From: Solirubrobacterales bacterium
GTDB taxonomy: Bacteria > Actinomycetota > Thermoleophilia > Solirubrobacterales > Solirubrobacteraceae
Reading direction: 5' to 3'
DNA: 38,856 bases
NCBI GenBank assembly: GCA_027449125.1
Contig: DAIDME010000001.1
Span: 1 to 38,856 of the forward strand
Positions 6,634 through 13,868 of this stretch are shown one piece after another. Made by a program: the position numbers and the translations under genes. Numbering within the stretch: position 1 is the first letter of the stretch; each line of letters starts with the position of its first letter. The notes beneath the pieces are model-generated. The model saw only the letters and a program-made list of their open reading frames with translations. It searched no databases and was not told the origin of the DNA.

Positions 6634-7430
6634 CTTACGGAGAATCGCGGCCAGAGGCCCGCACGGACGAACTCGTAATCGAGGCAGTAGGAGATGAGCT
6701 CGTCATCTTCGACCGCGACACGTCCGTGGCGCACGCGCTTCAGCCGCTCGCCGCCGCAGTGTTCCGTGCGGCTGACGGGAGCCTCACGGTGGCGGAGATC
6801 GCCAGCAGCGCGGCGGGGAAGCTGGGGCGGCCCGTTGACGTTTCCGAGGCGTACGCAGCGGTTCGCGAGCTTCAGGAACTCGGTCTGTTGGCGAGCGGCG
6901 GTCTCCGCGGCGTCTCTCGCCGGCGCCTGTTGCAGGTTGGGGGCGCGGCAGCCGCCACGGCACTGGTGGCCTCCGCTGTCGTCCCGGCTTATGCTGCGGC
7001 ATCCACCACACCGTGCGCAGTGTCCACGCTGTCCCAATTCGCGGTCTTGGTGGAGTCGTGCCAGGAGTACTACTTCCTCGTTTACTCGCTCGCAGGCGTG
7101 AATTCCATTACGGAGACTGACTGTACAAAGCTATCGGGCAGCTGCGACGGTACTCTCGGAGGGAAGTCGAACACGAACTGCTACAACAACCAGGGCAGCG
7201 GCCCAACAAGCTTGTCAGTCGGCGGTAGCACCTACGACATTCAGTCGAGCAACTGTCCCAACGTCACGGTTTGCGCCGGTGGAACCAGCGGCGGAGTGAC
7301 GGTCAACCTTCCGTCTGGCGTGACGCTCATAGCGTGGTACTTGCACAACGGTGACTACTGCTACGGTCCTTTCACGAACGCGCCTAGCGGCAGCAATCCC
7401 TTCATCGATCCTTGTACAGCTCTAAGCTGA
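6621..7430 (+). CDS. PqqD-like domain / Tat signal / Cys-rich exported domain fusion protein
   Basis: About 269 residues from ATG 6621; TTG 6615 and GTG 6630 are alternatives. Residues about 10-93 form a PqqD-like winged-helix domain (GDELVIFDRDTSVAHALQP, VAEIASS, AAVRELQELGLL). These domains bind peptide substrates of RiPP-type enzymes. A twin-arginine signal follows: SRRRLL (about 99-104), then an Ala-rich hydrophobic stretch and a likely cleavage site after VVPAYAAA. The remaining ~140 residues are an exported Ser/Gly/Asn-rich domain with nine Cys and no family I recognise. The PqqD domain would stay in the cytosol while the C-terminal part crosses the membrane folded. It sits between two HprK-like paralogues, near the divergent MauE-thioredoxin gene. 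It resembles MauA in overall logic (Tat export, many Cys, MauE/D nearby), but the exported part has only one Trp, so a tryptophan tryptophylquinone cofactor is not supported. Confidence 0.82.
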   Translation: MGPVTYGESRPEARTDELVIEAVGDELVIFDRDTSVAHALQPLAAAVFRAADGSLTVAEIASSAAGKLGRPVDVSEAYAAVRELQELGLLASGGLRGVSRRRLLQVGGAAAATALVASAVVPAYAAASTTPCAVSTLSQFAVLVESCQEYYFLVYSLAGVNSITETDCTKLSGSCDGTLGGKSNTNCYNNQGSGPTSLSVGGSTYDIQSSNCPNVTVCAGGTSGGVTVNLPSGVTLIAWYLHNGDYCYGPFTNAPSGSNPFIDPCTALS

Positions 7431-7467
7431 CCAGGCGTCCCGCAACTAACTGGAGACTCGGCGGGGC

Positions 7468-8232
7468 TTGAGTTCGCGGTTCGAGGCGACGGCTTACGGC
7501 GCTACGATCGAGGTTGTCGCTTCGGACGCGAGTCTGCTTGAGGCGCTGGTGAGCGCCCTCCCGCGCGGATGGCGCCTAACCGATGAGGCCACGGACCGCT
7601 GGCGCTTTGAAGCGAGGCGTGAACCGGGCGGACTAGTGGTCGTGAACGGCGCTGGCATCGAGGCGGACGTGCGGGACGTTGGGGGCGCTCAGGCGGCCCT
7701 GCGCGAGGAGTTGCGACGGTTCGTCGGTTTGCACTCGCCGGAGTGGATCTTCGTCCACGCCGGGTCGGTGGCCTACGGCGACCGCGTGATCGTGCTACCC
7801 GGGAGTTCCTACGCGGGCAAGAGCACGTTGGTGGAGGCTTTGGTGCGGGCCGGTGCCGAGTTCTACTCGGATGAGTATGCGATCTTCAATCTGAGCGGTC
7901 GTGTAGTTCAGTACAGAGAGCCTCTCATTCTGCGGACGCAAGATGGCCGCACTGAATCTGAGACGGCGGCCGAAGGTCCGGATCGACCGTTACCTGTAGG
8001 CATCGTGGCCTTGACTGGCTACAAACCTGGCGCAACTTGGGCGCCTCGCGAGGTTAGTACAGCTGAGGGCATCGTGGCGTTACTGCAGCATGCCGGTGGC
8101 GTTCGTTCGCGTCCCGATACCGCAGTTCGTGTGTTTAGGAAGGCTCTGACGGGTGTGAGGCTGCTCGCTGGCGAGCGGGGCGAAGCCGACGAGACGGCAC
8201 GGCTGTTGCTTGATGCGCTGAGCGGAACCTGA
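7468..8232 (+). CDS. HprK-like P-loop kinase-related protein with intact Walker A
   Basis: 254 residues. After an N-terminal region with LPRGW come FVHAGSVAYGDRVIVLPG, the P-loop GSSYAGKST (112-120) and SDEYAIF (134-140), which matches the conserved acidic segment after the P-loop of HprK (V-A-D-D). This is the C-terminal kinase core of HPr kinase/phosphorylase without its N-terminal domain. Such HprK-like proteins occur in peptide-modification loci; a relative phosphorylates lasso peptides. Here the most obvious partner is the PqqD-Tat protein 37 bp upstream, a guess from gene order. The TTG at 7468 is the chosen start; GGCGGGG lies just before it, so the exact start is uncertain. It is the catalytically competent-looking paralogue of the protein at 5681. 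Confidence 0.8.
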   Translation: MSSRFEATAYGATIEVVASDASLLEALVSALPRGWRLTDEATDRWRFEARREPGGLVVVNGAGIEADVRDVGGAQAALREELRRFVGLHSPEWIFVHAGSVAYGDRVIVLPGSSYAGKSTLVEALVRAGAEFYSDEYAIFNLSGRVVQYREPLILRTQDGRTESETAAEGPDRPLPVGIVALTGYKPGATWAPREVSTAEGIVALLQHAGGVRSRPDTAVRVFRKALTGVRLLAGERGEADETARLLLDALSGT

Positions 8233-8277
8233 ACTCGTTGGTGGTCTCCGTCACGACCTCGGCTGACGTTACCGTTG

Positions 8278-10521
8278 ATGGAAAGCATGATGCAGACCAC
8301 TGACCAGCTTGAGACCTTGCTCGCGGGCCTGAACGACCCGCAGCGCGAGGCGGTGACCTACGGCGAGGGGCCGCTGCTCATCCTCGCCGGCGCTGGCTCC
8401 GGCAAGACGCGGGTGCTCACGCACCGGATCGCCTACCTGGTCGCCACCGGCGCCGCGCAGGCGGGTGAGATCCTCGCGATCACCTTCACCAACAAGGCGG
8501 CCGCGGAGATGCGCGAGCGCGCCGAGCTGCTGGTCGGCCGCCGCGTGCGGGCGATGTGGGTGATGACCTTCCACGCCGCCTGCGCACGGATCCTGCGGGC
8601 ACACGCCGACAGGCTCGGGTACACGCGCCAGTTCACGATCTATGACCAGGCCGACTCGCGCCGGCTGATCAAGCGCTGCATGGAGGCGGCCAACGTCGAC
8701 CCCAAGCGCTTCACGCCCGCCGCCATCCACAGCCAGATCTCGGACGCGAAGAACCGCATGCGCGACGCGGAGGCCTACGCGCAGATGGTCGGCTCGTACT
8801 TTGAGCAGACGGTCGCCAACGTCTACACCGGCTACGAGCGCGAGCTGCACCGCGCCAACGCGATGGACTTTGACGATCTGCTGGGCCGCACGGTCAACGT
8901 GATCGAGCTCTTCCCGGAGGTGCGAAGCGCCTACCAGGACACCTTCCGCCAGATCCTCGTCGACGAGTACCAGGACACCAACCCCGTCCAGTACCGGCTG
9001 CTCGAGCTGCTCTCAGGCGAACGGCGCAACCTGACGGTGGTCGGCGACCCGGACCAGTCGGTGTACGGCTTCCGCGGCGCCGACATCACCAACATCCTGA
9101 GCTTCGAAGAGCAGTTCCCCGACGCGGCCGTGATCCGCCTGGAGCAGAACTACCGCTCCACCCAGACGATCCTCGACGCGGCCAATGCGGTGATCGCAAA
9201 CAACCGCGGGCGCAAGGAGAAGCAGCTCTGGACCGAGCTGGGGGAGGGCGACCCGATCCATGTGCGCGAGCTGGACGACGAGCATGCCGAGGCGCGCTTC
9301 GTCGTCGGTGAGATCCAGCGGCTGGTCGACGCGGGCGCCTCGCTCAGTGAGGTGGCGGTCTTCTACCGCACCAACGCCCAGTCGCGTGTCCTGGAGGACA
9401 CGCTCGTGCGCGCCGAGGTGGCCTATCAGGTGGTGGGCGGCACGCGCTTCTACGAGCGCGCCGAAGTCAAGGACGCGATCGCCTACCTGACGCTGCTCGT
9501 CAACCCGCAGGACGCGGGGTCCTTCAGCCGCATCGTCAACTCCCCGCGGCGCGGGATCGGCGTGACCTCCGTCGCCAGGATCCTCGGATACGCAAACACG
9601 CTGGGCGCGAGCGTCTGGGAGGTGGCCGCGGAACCGGCCTCGGTGCCCGGTCTGGGCGCGGCGGCGATCAAAGCGGTGGGGCGCTTCATGGAGACGATGG
9701 TCGCGCTGCGCGAGCGCGCAACCTCGGGCGAAGCCTCGGTTGCACCGCTGCTCGGCGCCGTGCTCGACCAGACCGGCTACCTGGAGGCGCTGCGCGCCGA
9801 GCGCACGATCGAAGCTCAGGGCAGGATTGAGAACCTGGAGGAGCTCGTCAACGTGGCCAGCGAGTACGACGCCACGGAGGGCGAAGAGCGCTCGCTGAGC
9901 GCCTTCCTGCAGCAGCTGTCGCTGGTCGCGGATGCCGACACGCGTGAGGACGACAAGGGAGTCGTAACGCTGATGACACTCCACAATGCCAAGGGGCTCG
10001 AGTACCCGATCGTGTTCATGATCGGCTGCGAGGACGGGATCTTCCCGCACTCGCGCGCGATCGAGGAGGGCGCCCTGGAGGAGGAGCGCCGGCTCTGCTA
10101 CGTGGGCATCACCCGCGCCCAGCGCGACCTCTACATGACCTGTGCGCGCCAGCGCACGGTCTTTGGCGCCCACGGATACGCTGTGCCGAGCCGTTTCCTG
10201 GGGGAGATCCCAGACTCGCTGACCGACCGCGGCGAGCAGCAGGCGCGCGGCCGAGCGGGCTTCCGTGAGCGCCTCACGTCGTGGCCGGCCAGCGGGCCGG
10301 CCGCGACGGCGGAGACGGGCGGTCAAAGCCTGCGCGTCGGCCGCGCGCGCGCGAACCCGGAGCCACCGGCGTTCGCCCTCGGCGAGGACGTGAGCGACTC
10401 CAAGTTCGGTGAGGGCACGGTGATCGGCCTCGAGCCCGGCGGCATCGTCGTCGTGCGCTTCCGCCGCGACGGCTCGGAGCGCAAGCTGCTCAGCCAGTAC
10501 GCACACCTGAGCCGGCGCTGA
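8278..10521 (+). CDS. pcrA: ATP-dependent DNA helicase of the UvrD/PcrA type
   Basis: 747 residues from ATG 8278 (ATG at 8287 or 8290 also possible). It is an SF1A 3'-5' helicase for repair and replication-restart. Motif Q-like NDPQREAV is followed by Walker A AGAGSGKT, GAITFTNKAA-type motif Ia (ILAITFTNKAA), motif II VDEYQDTN, motif III GDPDQSVYGFRGAD, motif IV QNYRS, motif V TLMTLHNAKGLEYPIVF and motif VI YVGITRAQ. The C-terminus ends with the PcrA-type Tudor-like segment (SKFGEGTVIGLEPGGIVVVRF). The length is normal for PcrA. It is transcribed alone, downstream of the HprK-like gene with a 45-bp gap. Confidence 0.97.
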   Translation: MESMMQTTDQLETLLAGLNDPQREAVTYGEGPLLILAGAGSGKTRVLTHRIAYLVATGAAQAGEILAITFTNKAAAEMRERAELLVGRRVRAMWVMTFHAACARILRAHADRLGYTRQFTIYDQADSRRLIKRCMEAANVDPKRFTPAAIHSQISDAKNRMRDAEAYAQMVGSYFEQTVANVYTGYERELHRANAMDFDDLLGRTVNVIELFPEVRSAYQDTFRQILVDEYQDTNPVQYRLLELLSGERRNLTVVGDPDQSVYGFRGADITNILSFEEQFPDAAVIRLEQNYRSTQTILDAANAVIANNRGRKEKQLWTELGEGDPIHVRELDDEHAEARFVVGEIQRLVDAGASLSEVAVFYRTNAQSRVLEDTLVRAEVAYQVVGGTRFYERAEVKDAIAYLTLLVNPQDAGSFSRIVNSPRRGIGVTSVARILGYANTLGASVWEVAAEPASVPGLGAAAIKAVGRFMETMVALRERATSGEASVAPLLGAVLDQTGYLEALRAERTIEAQGRIENLEELVNVASEYDATEGEERSLSAFLQQLSLVADADTREDDKGVVTLMTLHNAKGLEYPIVFMIGCEDGIFPHSRAIEEGALEEERRLCYVGITRAQRDLYMTCARQRTVFGAHGYAVPSRFLGEIPDSLTDRGEQQARGRAGFRERLTSWPASGPAATAETGGQSLRVGRARANPEPPAFALGEDVSDSKFGEGTVIGLEPGGIVVVRFRRDGSERKLLSQYAHLSRR

Positions 10522-10533
10522 GTGGCGCCAGAC

Positions 10534-10562
10534 TTGGCCAAGCTTGGCTAAGAGGCTACGCT
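10534..10562 (+). promoter_or_regulatory. Promoter and palindromic operator of the antitoxin gene
   Basis: TTGGCC (10534-10539) and TACGCT (10557-10562) are 17 bp apart, and the GTG start at 10569 lies only 6 nt after the -10, so the transcript is probably leaderless. The perfect 12-bp palindrome GCCAAGCTTGGC (10537-10548) overlaps the -35 and spacer, and CTTGGC recurs directly at 10533 and 10543. Antitoxins of the Phd family repress their own promoters at such palindromes. Confidence 0.6.
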
Positions 10563-10568
10563 TCGAGT

Positions 10569-10817
10569 GTGCGCGTGAGCGTGGGGCAGGCGAAGAGCGA
10601 CCTCTCCAAACTGCTCAAGCGTGTTGAAGCGGGTGAGGAGGTGGAGCTCGCGCGCAACGGCGTTCCGCTGGCACGCCCGGTGCGGGTCGAGTCTGACGCC
10701 ACGCCTGGGCAGAGCTTTCTGGCGTCGAAGGGGATCCTGTCCGGCAGGATCCGGATCGGCGAAGACTTCGAATTCACCGAGCAGGAGCTCGATGAGATGC
10801 TCGGCGACCAGCCGTGA
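10569..10817 (+). CDS. Phd/YefM-family type II antitoxin
   Basis: 82 residues starting with the family hallmark VSVGQAKSDLSKLLKRVEAGEEVELARNG (read as short blocks: V-G-Q-A-K near the N-terminus, L-L-x-R-V-E-A-G-E-E). This N-terminal part dimerises and binds DNA; the acidic C-terminal tail (EFTEQELDEMLGD) would wrap around a PIN-domain toxin. The GTG start at 10569 follows a leaderless-type promoter. The next gene begins 4 bp before its stop, the usual toxin-antitoxin arrangement, but that toxin is truncated. Confidence 0.88.
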   Translation: MRVSVGQAKSDLSKLLKRVEAGEEVELARNGVPLARPVRVESDATPGQSFLASKGILSGRIRIGEDFEFTEQELDEMLGDQP

Positions 10818-10905
10818 GGCTGCTGCTGGACACGCATGTCGTGCTCTGGCAGGCGGCGGGCGAGGATCTGCTTGGGCCGGCAGCCAAAGACCGCCTGCTG
10901 ATCCG
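10814..10905 (+). pseudogene. Truncated VapC-type PIN-domain toxin
   Basis: The frame starts with GTG at 10814, overlapping the antitoxin stop, and reads MRLLLDTHVVLWQAAGED followed by LLGPAAKDRL. That is a clear PIN-domain N-terminus with the first catalytic Asp (D6) and the usual W. After about residue 30 the similarity ends abruptly. The frame continues to 11080 but runs through AT-rich intergenic DNA and the next gene's signal peptide in another frame. The later acidic residues of the PIN active site are missing, so no active RNase is made. The end at 10905 is approximate. Confidence 0.75.
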
Positions 10906-10943
10906 CCGGCGCTCCGTCCTAATATTTGAGTTAATTCTCATGT

Positions 10944-10988
10944 GTGCTGCTGATTGGCTCGGCAGCACGGCTCTGGCAATCAGCAGCA
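10944..10988 (+). promoter_or_regulatory. Two mutually exclusive hairpins directly before a strong ribosome-binding site
   Basis: TGCTGCTGATTG (10945-10956) pairs perfectly over 12 bp with CAATCAGCAGCA (10977-10988). The same left arm can instead pair as GTGCTGC (10944-10950) with GCAGCAC (10962-10968), a 7-bp stem. The longer stem ends at the first base of AAGGAGGT (10988-10995), the ribosome-binding site of the secreted protein at 11002. This is compatible with a translational switch. Alternatively the inverted repeat marks an old insertion or excision scar, as the toxin gene breaks off just upstream. Confidence 0.45.
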
Positions 10989-11001
10989 AGGAGGTAGCCA
11001 G

Positions 11002-11406
11002 ATGTTTCAGATCCAGTCCCGGCCAAGGTTCCTCGCCCGGACTCTGCTGCCCTTCGCGGTGGCTGCCTGCGTCGCCCTGAGCCTCGCCCCGGCCGCCCAG
11101 GCGGCGACCTTCAAGGTCAAGGCACACTTCCCCAACCACACGCCCGTGGTGAACCGGAAGTGGCCGCTCGTGATCGACGTGACCCGCGGGCGCGAGCGCC
11201 TCAGCGGCAGCGTCAGGTACGAGTTCCTCTACGCAGGGTCGGTGGTCAGCCATCAGCCCGGGCATCGCTTCAAGGATGGGGTGTACCGCGACGCGATGAA
11301 GTTCCCGGCGGACTCGCTGGGCGAGCCGCTGACCCTGCGAGTGATCGTCACGGTGCCACACCTGGGCACCGAGCACGTCGACTGGGCCGTCCACAGCAGG
11401 CGCTGA
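11002..11406 (+). CDS. Small secreted protein, family not recognised
   Basis: 134 residues. ATG at 11002 is preceded by AAGGAGGT at ideal spacing, the strongest ribosome-binding site in the window. The N-terminus is a Sec signal peptide: basic FQIQSRPRFLAR, hydrophobic TLLPFAVAACVALSLA, and probable cleavage after APAAQA. The mature part of about 100 residues is beta-rich (alternating hydrophobic residues, e.g. KWPLVIDVTRG, SVRYEFLYAG, LTLRVIVTV) and could be an Ig-like domain. It has no Cys in the mature part and no lipobox. It lies 28 bp before the ABC transporter genes, and may be a periplasmic partner of that transporter or independent. Confidence 0.75.
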   Translation: MFQIQSRPRFLARTLLPFAVAACVALSLAPAAQAATFKVKAHFPNHTPVVNRKWPLVIDVTRGRERLSGSVRYEFLYAGSVVSHQPGHRFKDGVYRDAMKFPADSLGEPLTLRVIVTVPHLGTEHVDWAVHSRR

Positions 11407-11434
11407 GCGAAGCCGACCAGGGGGCGAGCCGAAG

Positions 11435-12172
11435 GTGCCCGGATCGCGAGTCGAGGTGGAGAGGCTCACGCACGCGTTCGACGGCAACGTCGTCCTGCGC
11501 GACGTGAGCTTCTCGATCGAGCCCGGCGAGCTGGTCGCGCTCACGGGACCGTCAGGCTCCGGCAAGACCACGCTGCTGCAGCTGCTCGGCGGCCTGGACC
11601 GCCCGACCGCCGGCCGGATCATGGTCGACGGAATCCCGGTCCATGCGCTCAGGCACGCGACCCGCTACCGCCGCGAGGTGGTCGGCTTCGTCTTTCAGCT
11701 CCACCACCTGCTGCCCGCGCTCACAGCGCAGGAGAACGTGCAGCTGCCGATGGTCGCAGCGCACGTGCCACGCCGCGAGCGGGATCTGCGCGCCCACGAG
11801 CTGCTCGACGAGGTCGACCTCTCCGGCCGTGCCCGCTCGCTGCCGTCGAGCCTCTCCGGCGGTGAGCGCCAGCGCGTCGCGATCGCCCGGGCACTGGCCG
11901 GCCAGCCGCGCCTGATCCTCGCCGACGAGCCGACCGGGTCGCTCGACGCGGCCGCCACCGAGCGCATCTGGCAGCTGCTCGCGGCGGTGCGGGAACGGCA
12001 CGGAAGCACCATCCTCGTCGCCTCGCACGACGCGAGCCTGCTGCGGCACGTGGACCGTAGCCTCGCGATCCGCGGGGGCGCCGTGTGCGAGCAGCCGGCG
12101 AGCAACCTCGCCCCGCCACCACCGCCGGCAACCGGCCCCGACCACCATGACCGCGCTCCTGCAGAGCTTTGA
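11435..12172 (+). CDS. ABC transporter ATP-binding protein, LolD/MacB type
   Basis: 245 residues from GTG 11435. Walker A GPSGSGKTT (38-46), Q-loop VFQLHHLLPALT, signature LSGGERQ (140-146), Walker B LILADEPTG (160-168) and the switch His in VASHD. The P-T-A-x-E-N-V and L-L-P-x-L-T features place it in the MacB/LolD/FtsE subfamily, whose partners are FtsX-like permeases. Its 3' end overlaps the permease gene by 26 bp, so the two are co-translated. The substrate cannot be told from sequence; mechanotransmission or export of a peptide or lipid are the usual roles. Confidence 0.93.
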   Translation: MPGSRVEVERLTHAFDGNVVLRDVSFSIEPGELVALTGPSGSGKTTLLQLLGGLDRPTAGRIMVDGIPVHALRHATRYRREVVGFVFQLHHLLPALTAQENVQLPMVAAHVPRRERDLRAHELLDEVDLSGRARSLPSSLSGGERQRVAIARALAGQPRLILADEPTGSLDAAATERIWQLLAAVRERHGSTILVASHDASLLRHVDRSLAIRGGAVCEQPASNLAPPPPPATGPDHHDRAPAEL

Positions 12173-13256
12173 GTCGCTCGAGCGCCGGCCGTTGCGCACG
12201 TTCCTGACGGCGCTCGGCACGGCGCTCGGGATCGCCACGATCGTCGCGCTGCTGGCCGTCGCCGGTGGCGCGCAGGCGAGCGCGACCAAGTTCCTGAGCC
12301 TGGGCGGCTCGGACCTCGGCCTCTTCCAGCGTGACGCCGCGGACCCTACGACCTCGGTCCTGCCGCTGGCGCTCGTCAGCGAGCTGCGCCGCACGCGCGG
12401 GGTCCAGGCAGCCACACCGCTCGTGCTGCTGGTCGGCGAGATCCACCGGTCGCCCGGAGCGATCGCGTTCGGCGCATACCCTGACTCGTTCGTCACCGAC
12501 CGCTACGTGTTCCTCCAGGGCCACATGCTCACGGGTGACCGGCAGGTCGCGGTCGGCAGCGGCCTGGCGGCACAGCTGCACCTCCATGTCGGCGACACGC
12601 TGAGCATCGCCCACCGCGAGCTCAGTGTCAGCGGCATCTACCACATGGGCGTCCCCGAGCAGGACGACGGCGCCGTGATCGCCTTCGGGTTGGCCCAAGC
12701 GCTCGCCGGCAAGCAGGGGGAGGCGACCACGATCGCGGTCAGCCTCGCGCCGACGGTCAGCCGCAGCCAGGGCGTCGAGACGATACGGAGGCGCTTTCCG
12801 GGTCTGCTGATCCTCGGCGACGGTGTGAGCGCTCCCCGCGCCGGCGTGAGCGGCGTGTTGCTCTCGCGCCTGGCGCTGGTGCTCGCCGTGATCGCCCTGG
12901 TGATCGGCGGTGTCGGCGTGATGAACACGATGCTGATGGCGGTGACCGAGCGGCGCACCGAGTTTGCGCTGCTCGCGGCGGTCGGCTGGAGCGGCCCGCA
13001 GATCGCCTTGCGGGTGATGGCGGAGGGCGTCCTCACGAGCCTGATCGGCGCGGCCCTCGGCCTGCTGCTCGGCGTCATCGGTGCGCAGCTGCTGGTCGGC
13101 CTGCTGGGCGCCGGCGAGTACGTCGCGCCGAACGTGACGGCCTGGGACCTCGGCCGGGCGCTGCTCGTCGGCGTGCTGCTGGGCGTGCTCGGCGGGATGT
13201 ACCCGGCGTGGCGCGCGGCACGCCTCTCACCGGCGAAGGTGCTGGCCGAGCGCTGA
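12147..13256 (+). CDS. FtsX-like/MacB-type ABC transporter permease
   Basis: 369 residues. An N-terminal cytoplasmic and membrane segment (SLERRPLRTFLTALGTALGIATIVALLAVAG) is followed by an extracytoplasmic MacB_PCD-like domain (about 45-230). The FtsX domain comes next, with three more helices (starting LLSRLALVLAVIALVIGGVGVMN) and the conserved MLMAVTERRTEFALLAAVGWS coupling stretch. The C-terminus ends in the typical YPAWRAARLSPAKVLA. It forms a transporter with the ATPase upstream. Confidence 0.93.
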   Translation: MTALLQSFESLERRPLRTFLTALGTALGIATIVALLAVAGGAQASATKFLSLGGSDLGLFQRDAADPTTSVLPLALVSELRRTRGVQAATPLVLLVGEIHRSPGAIAFGAYPDSFVTDRYVFLQGHMLTGDRQVAVGSGLAAQLHLHVGDTLSIAHRELSVSGIYHMGVPEQDDGAVIAFGLAQALAGKQGEATTIAVSLAPTVSRSQGVETIRRRFPGLLILGDGVSAPRAGVSGVLLSRLALVLAVIALVIGGVGVMNTMLMAVTERRTEFALLAAVGWSGPQIALRVMAEGVLTSLIGAALGLLLGVIGAQLLVGLLGAGEYVAPNVTAWDLGRALLVGVLLGVLGGMYPAWRAARLSPAKVLAER

Positions 13257-13290
13257 AGGCGCCGCCAGCCACGCCGCCGGCACTTGCATG

Positions 13291-13296
13291 TAGCTT
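13291..13296 (+). promoter_or_regulatory. Leaderless-type -10 element of the membrane-protein gene
   Basis: TAGCTT lies 7 nt before the GTG at 13304. There is no ribosome-binding site and no strong -35. The spacing repeats at gatC and at the asparagine synthase gene. Confidence 0.4.
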
Positions 13297-13303
13297 GAGT
13301 GCC

Positions 13304-13858
13304 GTGAGGCTCCGCTTTTCACGGCTGCGCCTGGGTGAGTGGCTGATCGCCGCGGCCGCCCCGCTGATGGTGGCCGACACCTTCGCCACGACCTGGTTTC
13401 AGGCACGCCCGGCCGGACGCCGCCACGCCGCCACGGCGCTCTCCGCGGCGCTGAGCCTGAACGGCTGGCAGACGTCGCTGCCGGCTGTCGTGCTCGCGCT
13501 GATCCTCTGCGGTGGCGGGCTGGCGATCTGGCTCACGACCGCCACCCGCCGCTCGCCGGCCCTGCCGGTGGTGTTGAACACGCTGCTGCTGCCGCTCGCG
13601 CTCGCCCTCGCCGCGCTCGTCGCGATCCGCGTCCTGCTCGTGCCTCCGAGCCTGCACGGCGCCGCCCGGAGCCTCGCTTCGGCGCCGTCTGTGCGACCCG
13701 GCGCCTGGGCCGGCCTGGCGCTCAGCCTGGCGCTCTGCGCGGGCTTCTACGTGGCGCTCCGGCGCGAGGGGCTCGCGCCGGCGGACGCGCCCGCCGAGGT
13801 CCCCACGGTCGAGCTAGCGCCGCGCACCGGCGAGTCGCGCGACCGGCCTCACGCCTAG
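13304..13858 (+). CDS. Integral membrane protein, function unknown
   Basis: 184 residues from GTG 13304, with about four predicted helices (LIAAAAPLMVADTFATTW; LPAVVLALILCGGGLAIW; LNTLLLPLALALAALVAI; WAGLALSLALCAGFYVAL) and a short polar C-terminal tail. An ATG at 13208 would give a longer product, but it overlaps the permease and adds Ala/Pro-rich sequence that does not look like protein. GTG 13304 is preceded at 7 nt by TAGCTT (13291-13296), a leaderless-type promoter. No recognised domain. It lies between the ABC genes and gatC, ten bases from the latter. Confidence 0.7.
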   Translation: MRLRFSRLRLGEWLIAAAAPLMVADTFATTWFQARPAGRRHAATALSAALSLNGWQTSLPAVVLALILCGGGLAIWLTTATRRSPALPVVLNTLLLPLALALAALVAIRVLLVPPSLHGAARSLASAPSVRPGAWAGLALSLALCAGFYVALRREGLAPADAPAEVPTVELAPRTGESRDRPHA

Positions 13859-13861
13859 AAT
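13856..13861 (+). promoter_or_regulatory. Leaderless-type -10 element of gatC
   Basis: TAGAAT, one base from the TATAAT consensus, ends 7 nt before the gatC ATG at 13869, so transcription would begin at or next to the start codon. It overlaps the stop codon of the upstream membrane-protein gene. No ribosome-binding site is visible. Confidence 0.55.
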
Positions 13862-13868
13862 CGGCCAG

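Noticed and set aside
6621-7430. Methylamine dehydrogenase small subunit (MauA) with a tryptophan-derived cofactor
   Set aside because: Tat signal, Cys content and MauE-like neighbour fit, but the exported part has only one Trp, lacks the MauA Cys spacing and no large subunit gene is present.
9013-10506. A 497-codon open frame on the minus strand opposite the helicase gene
   Set aside because: It mirrors the third-position G+C of pcrA; composition is His/Arg/Leu-rich with no domain, and the plus strand encodes an unmistakable helicase.
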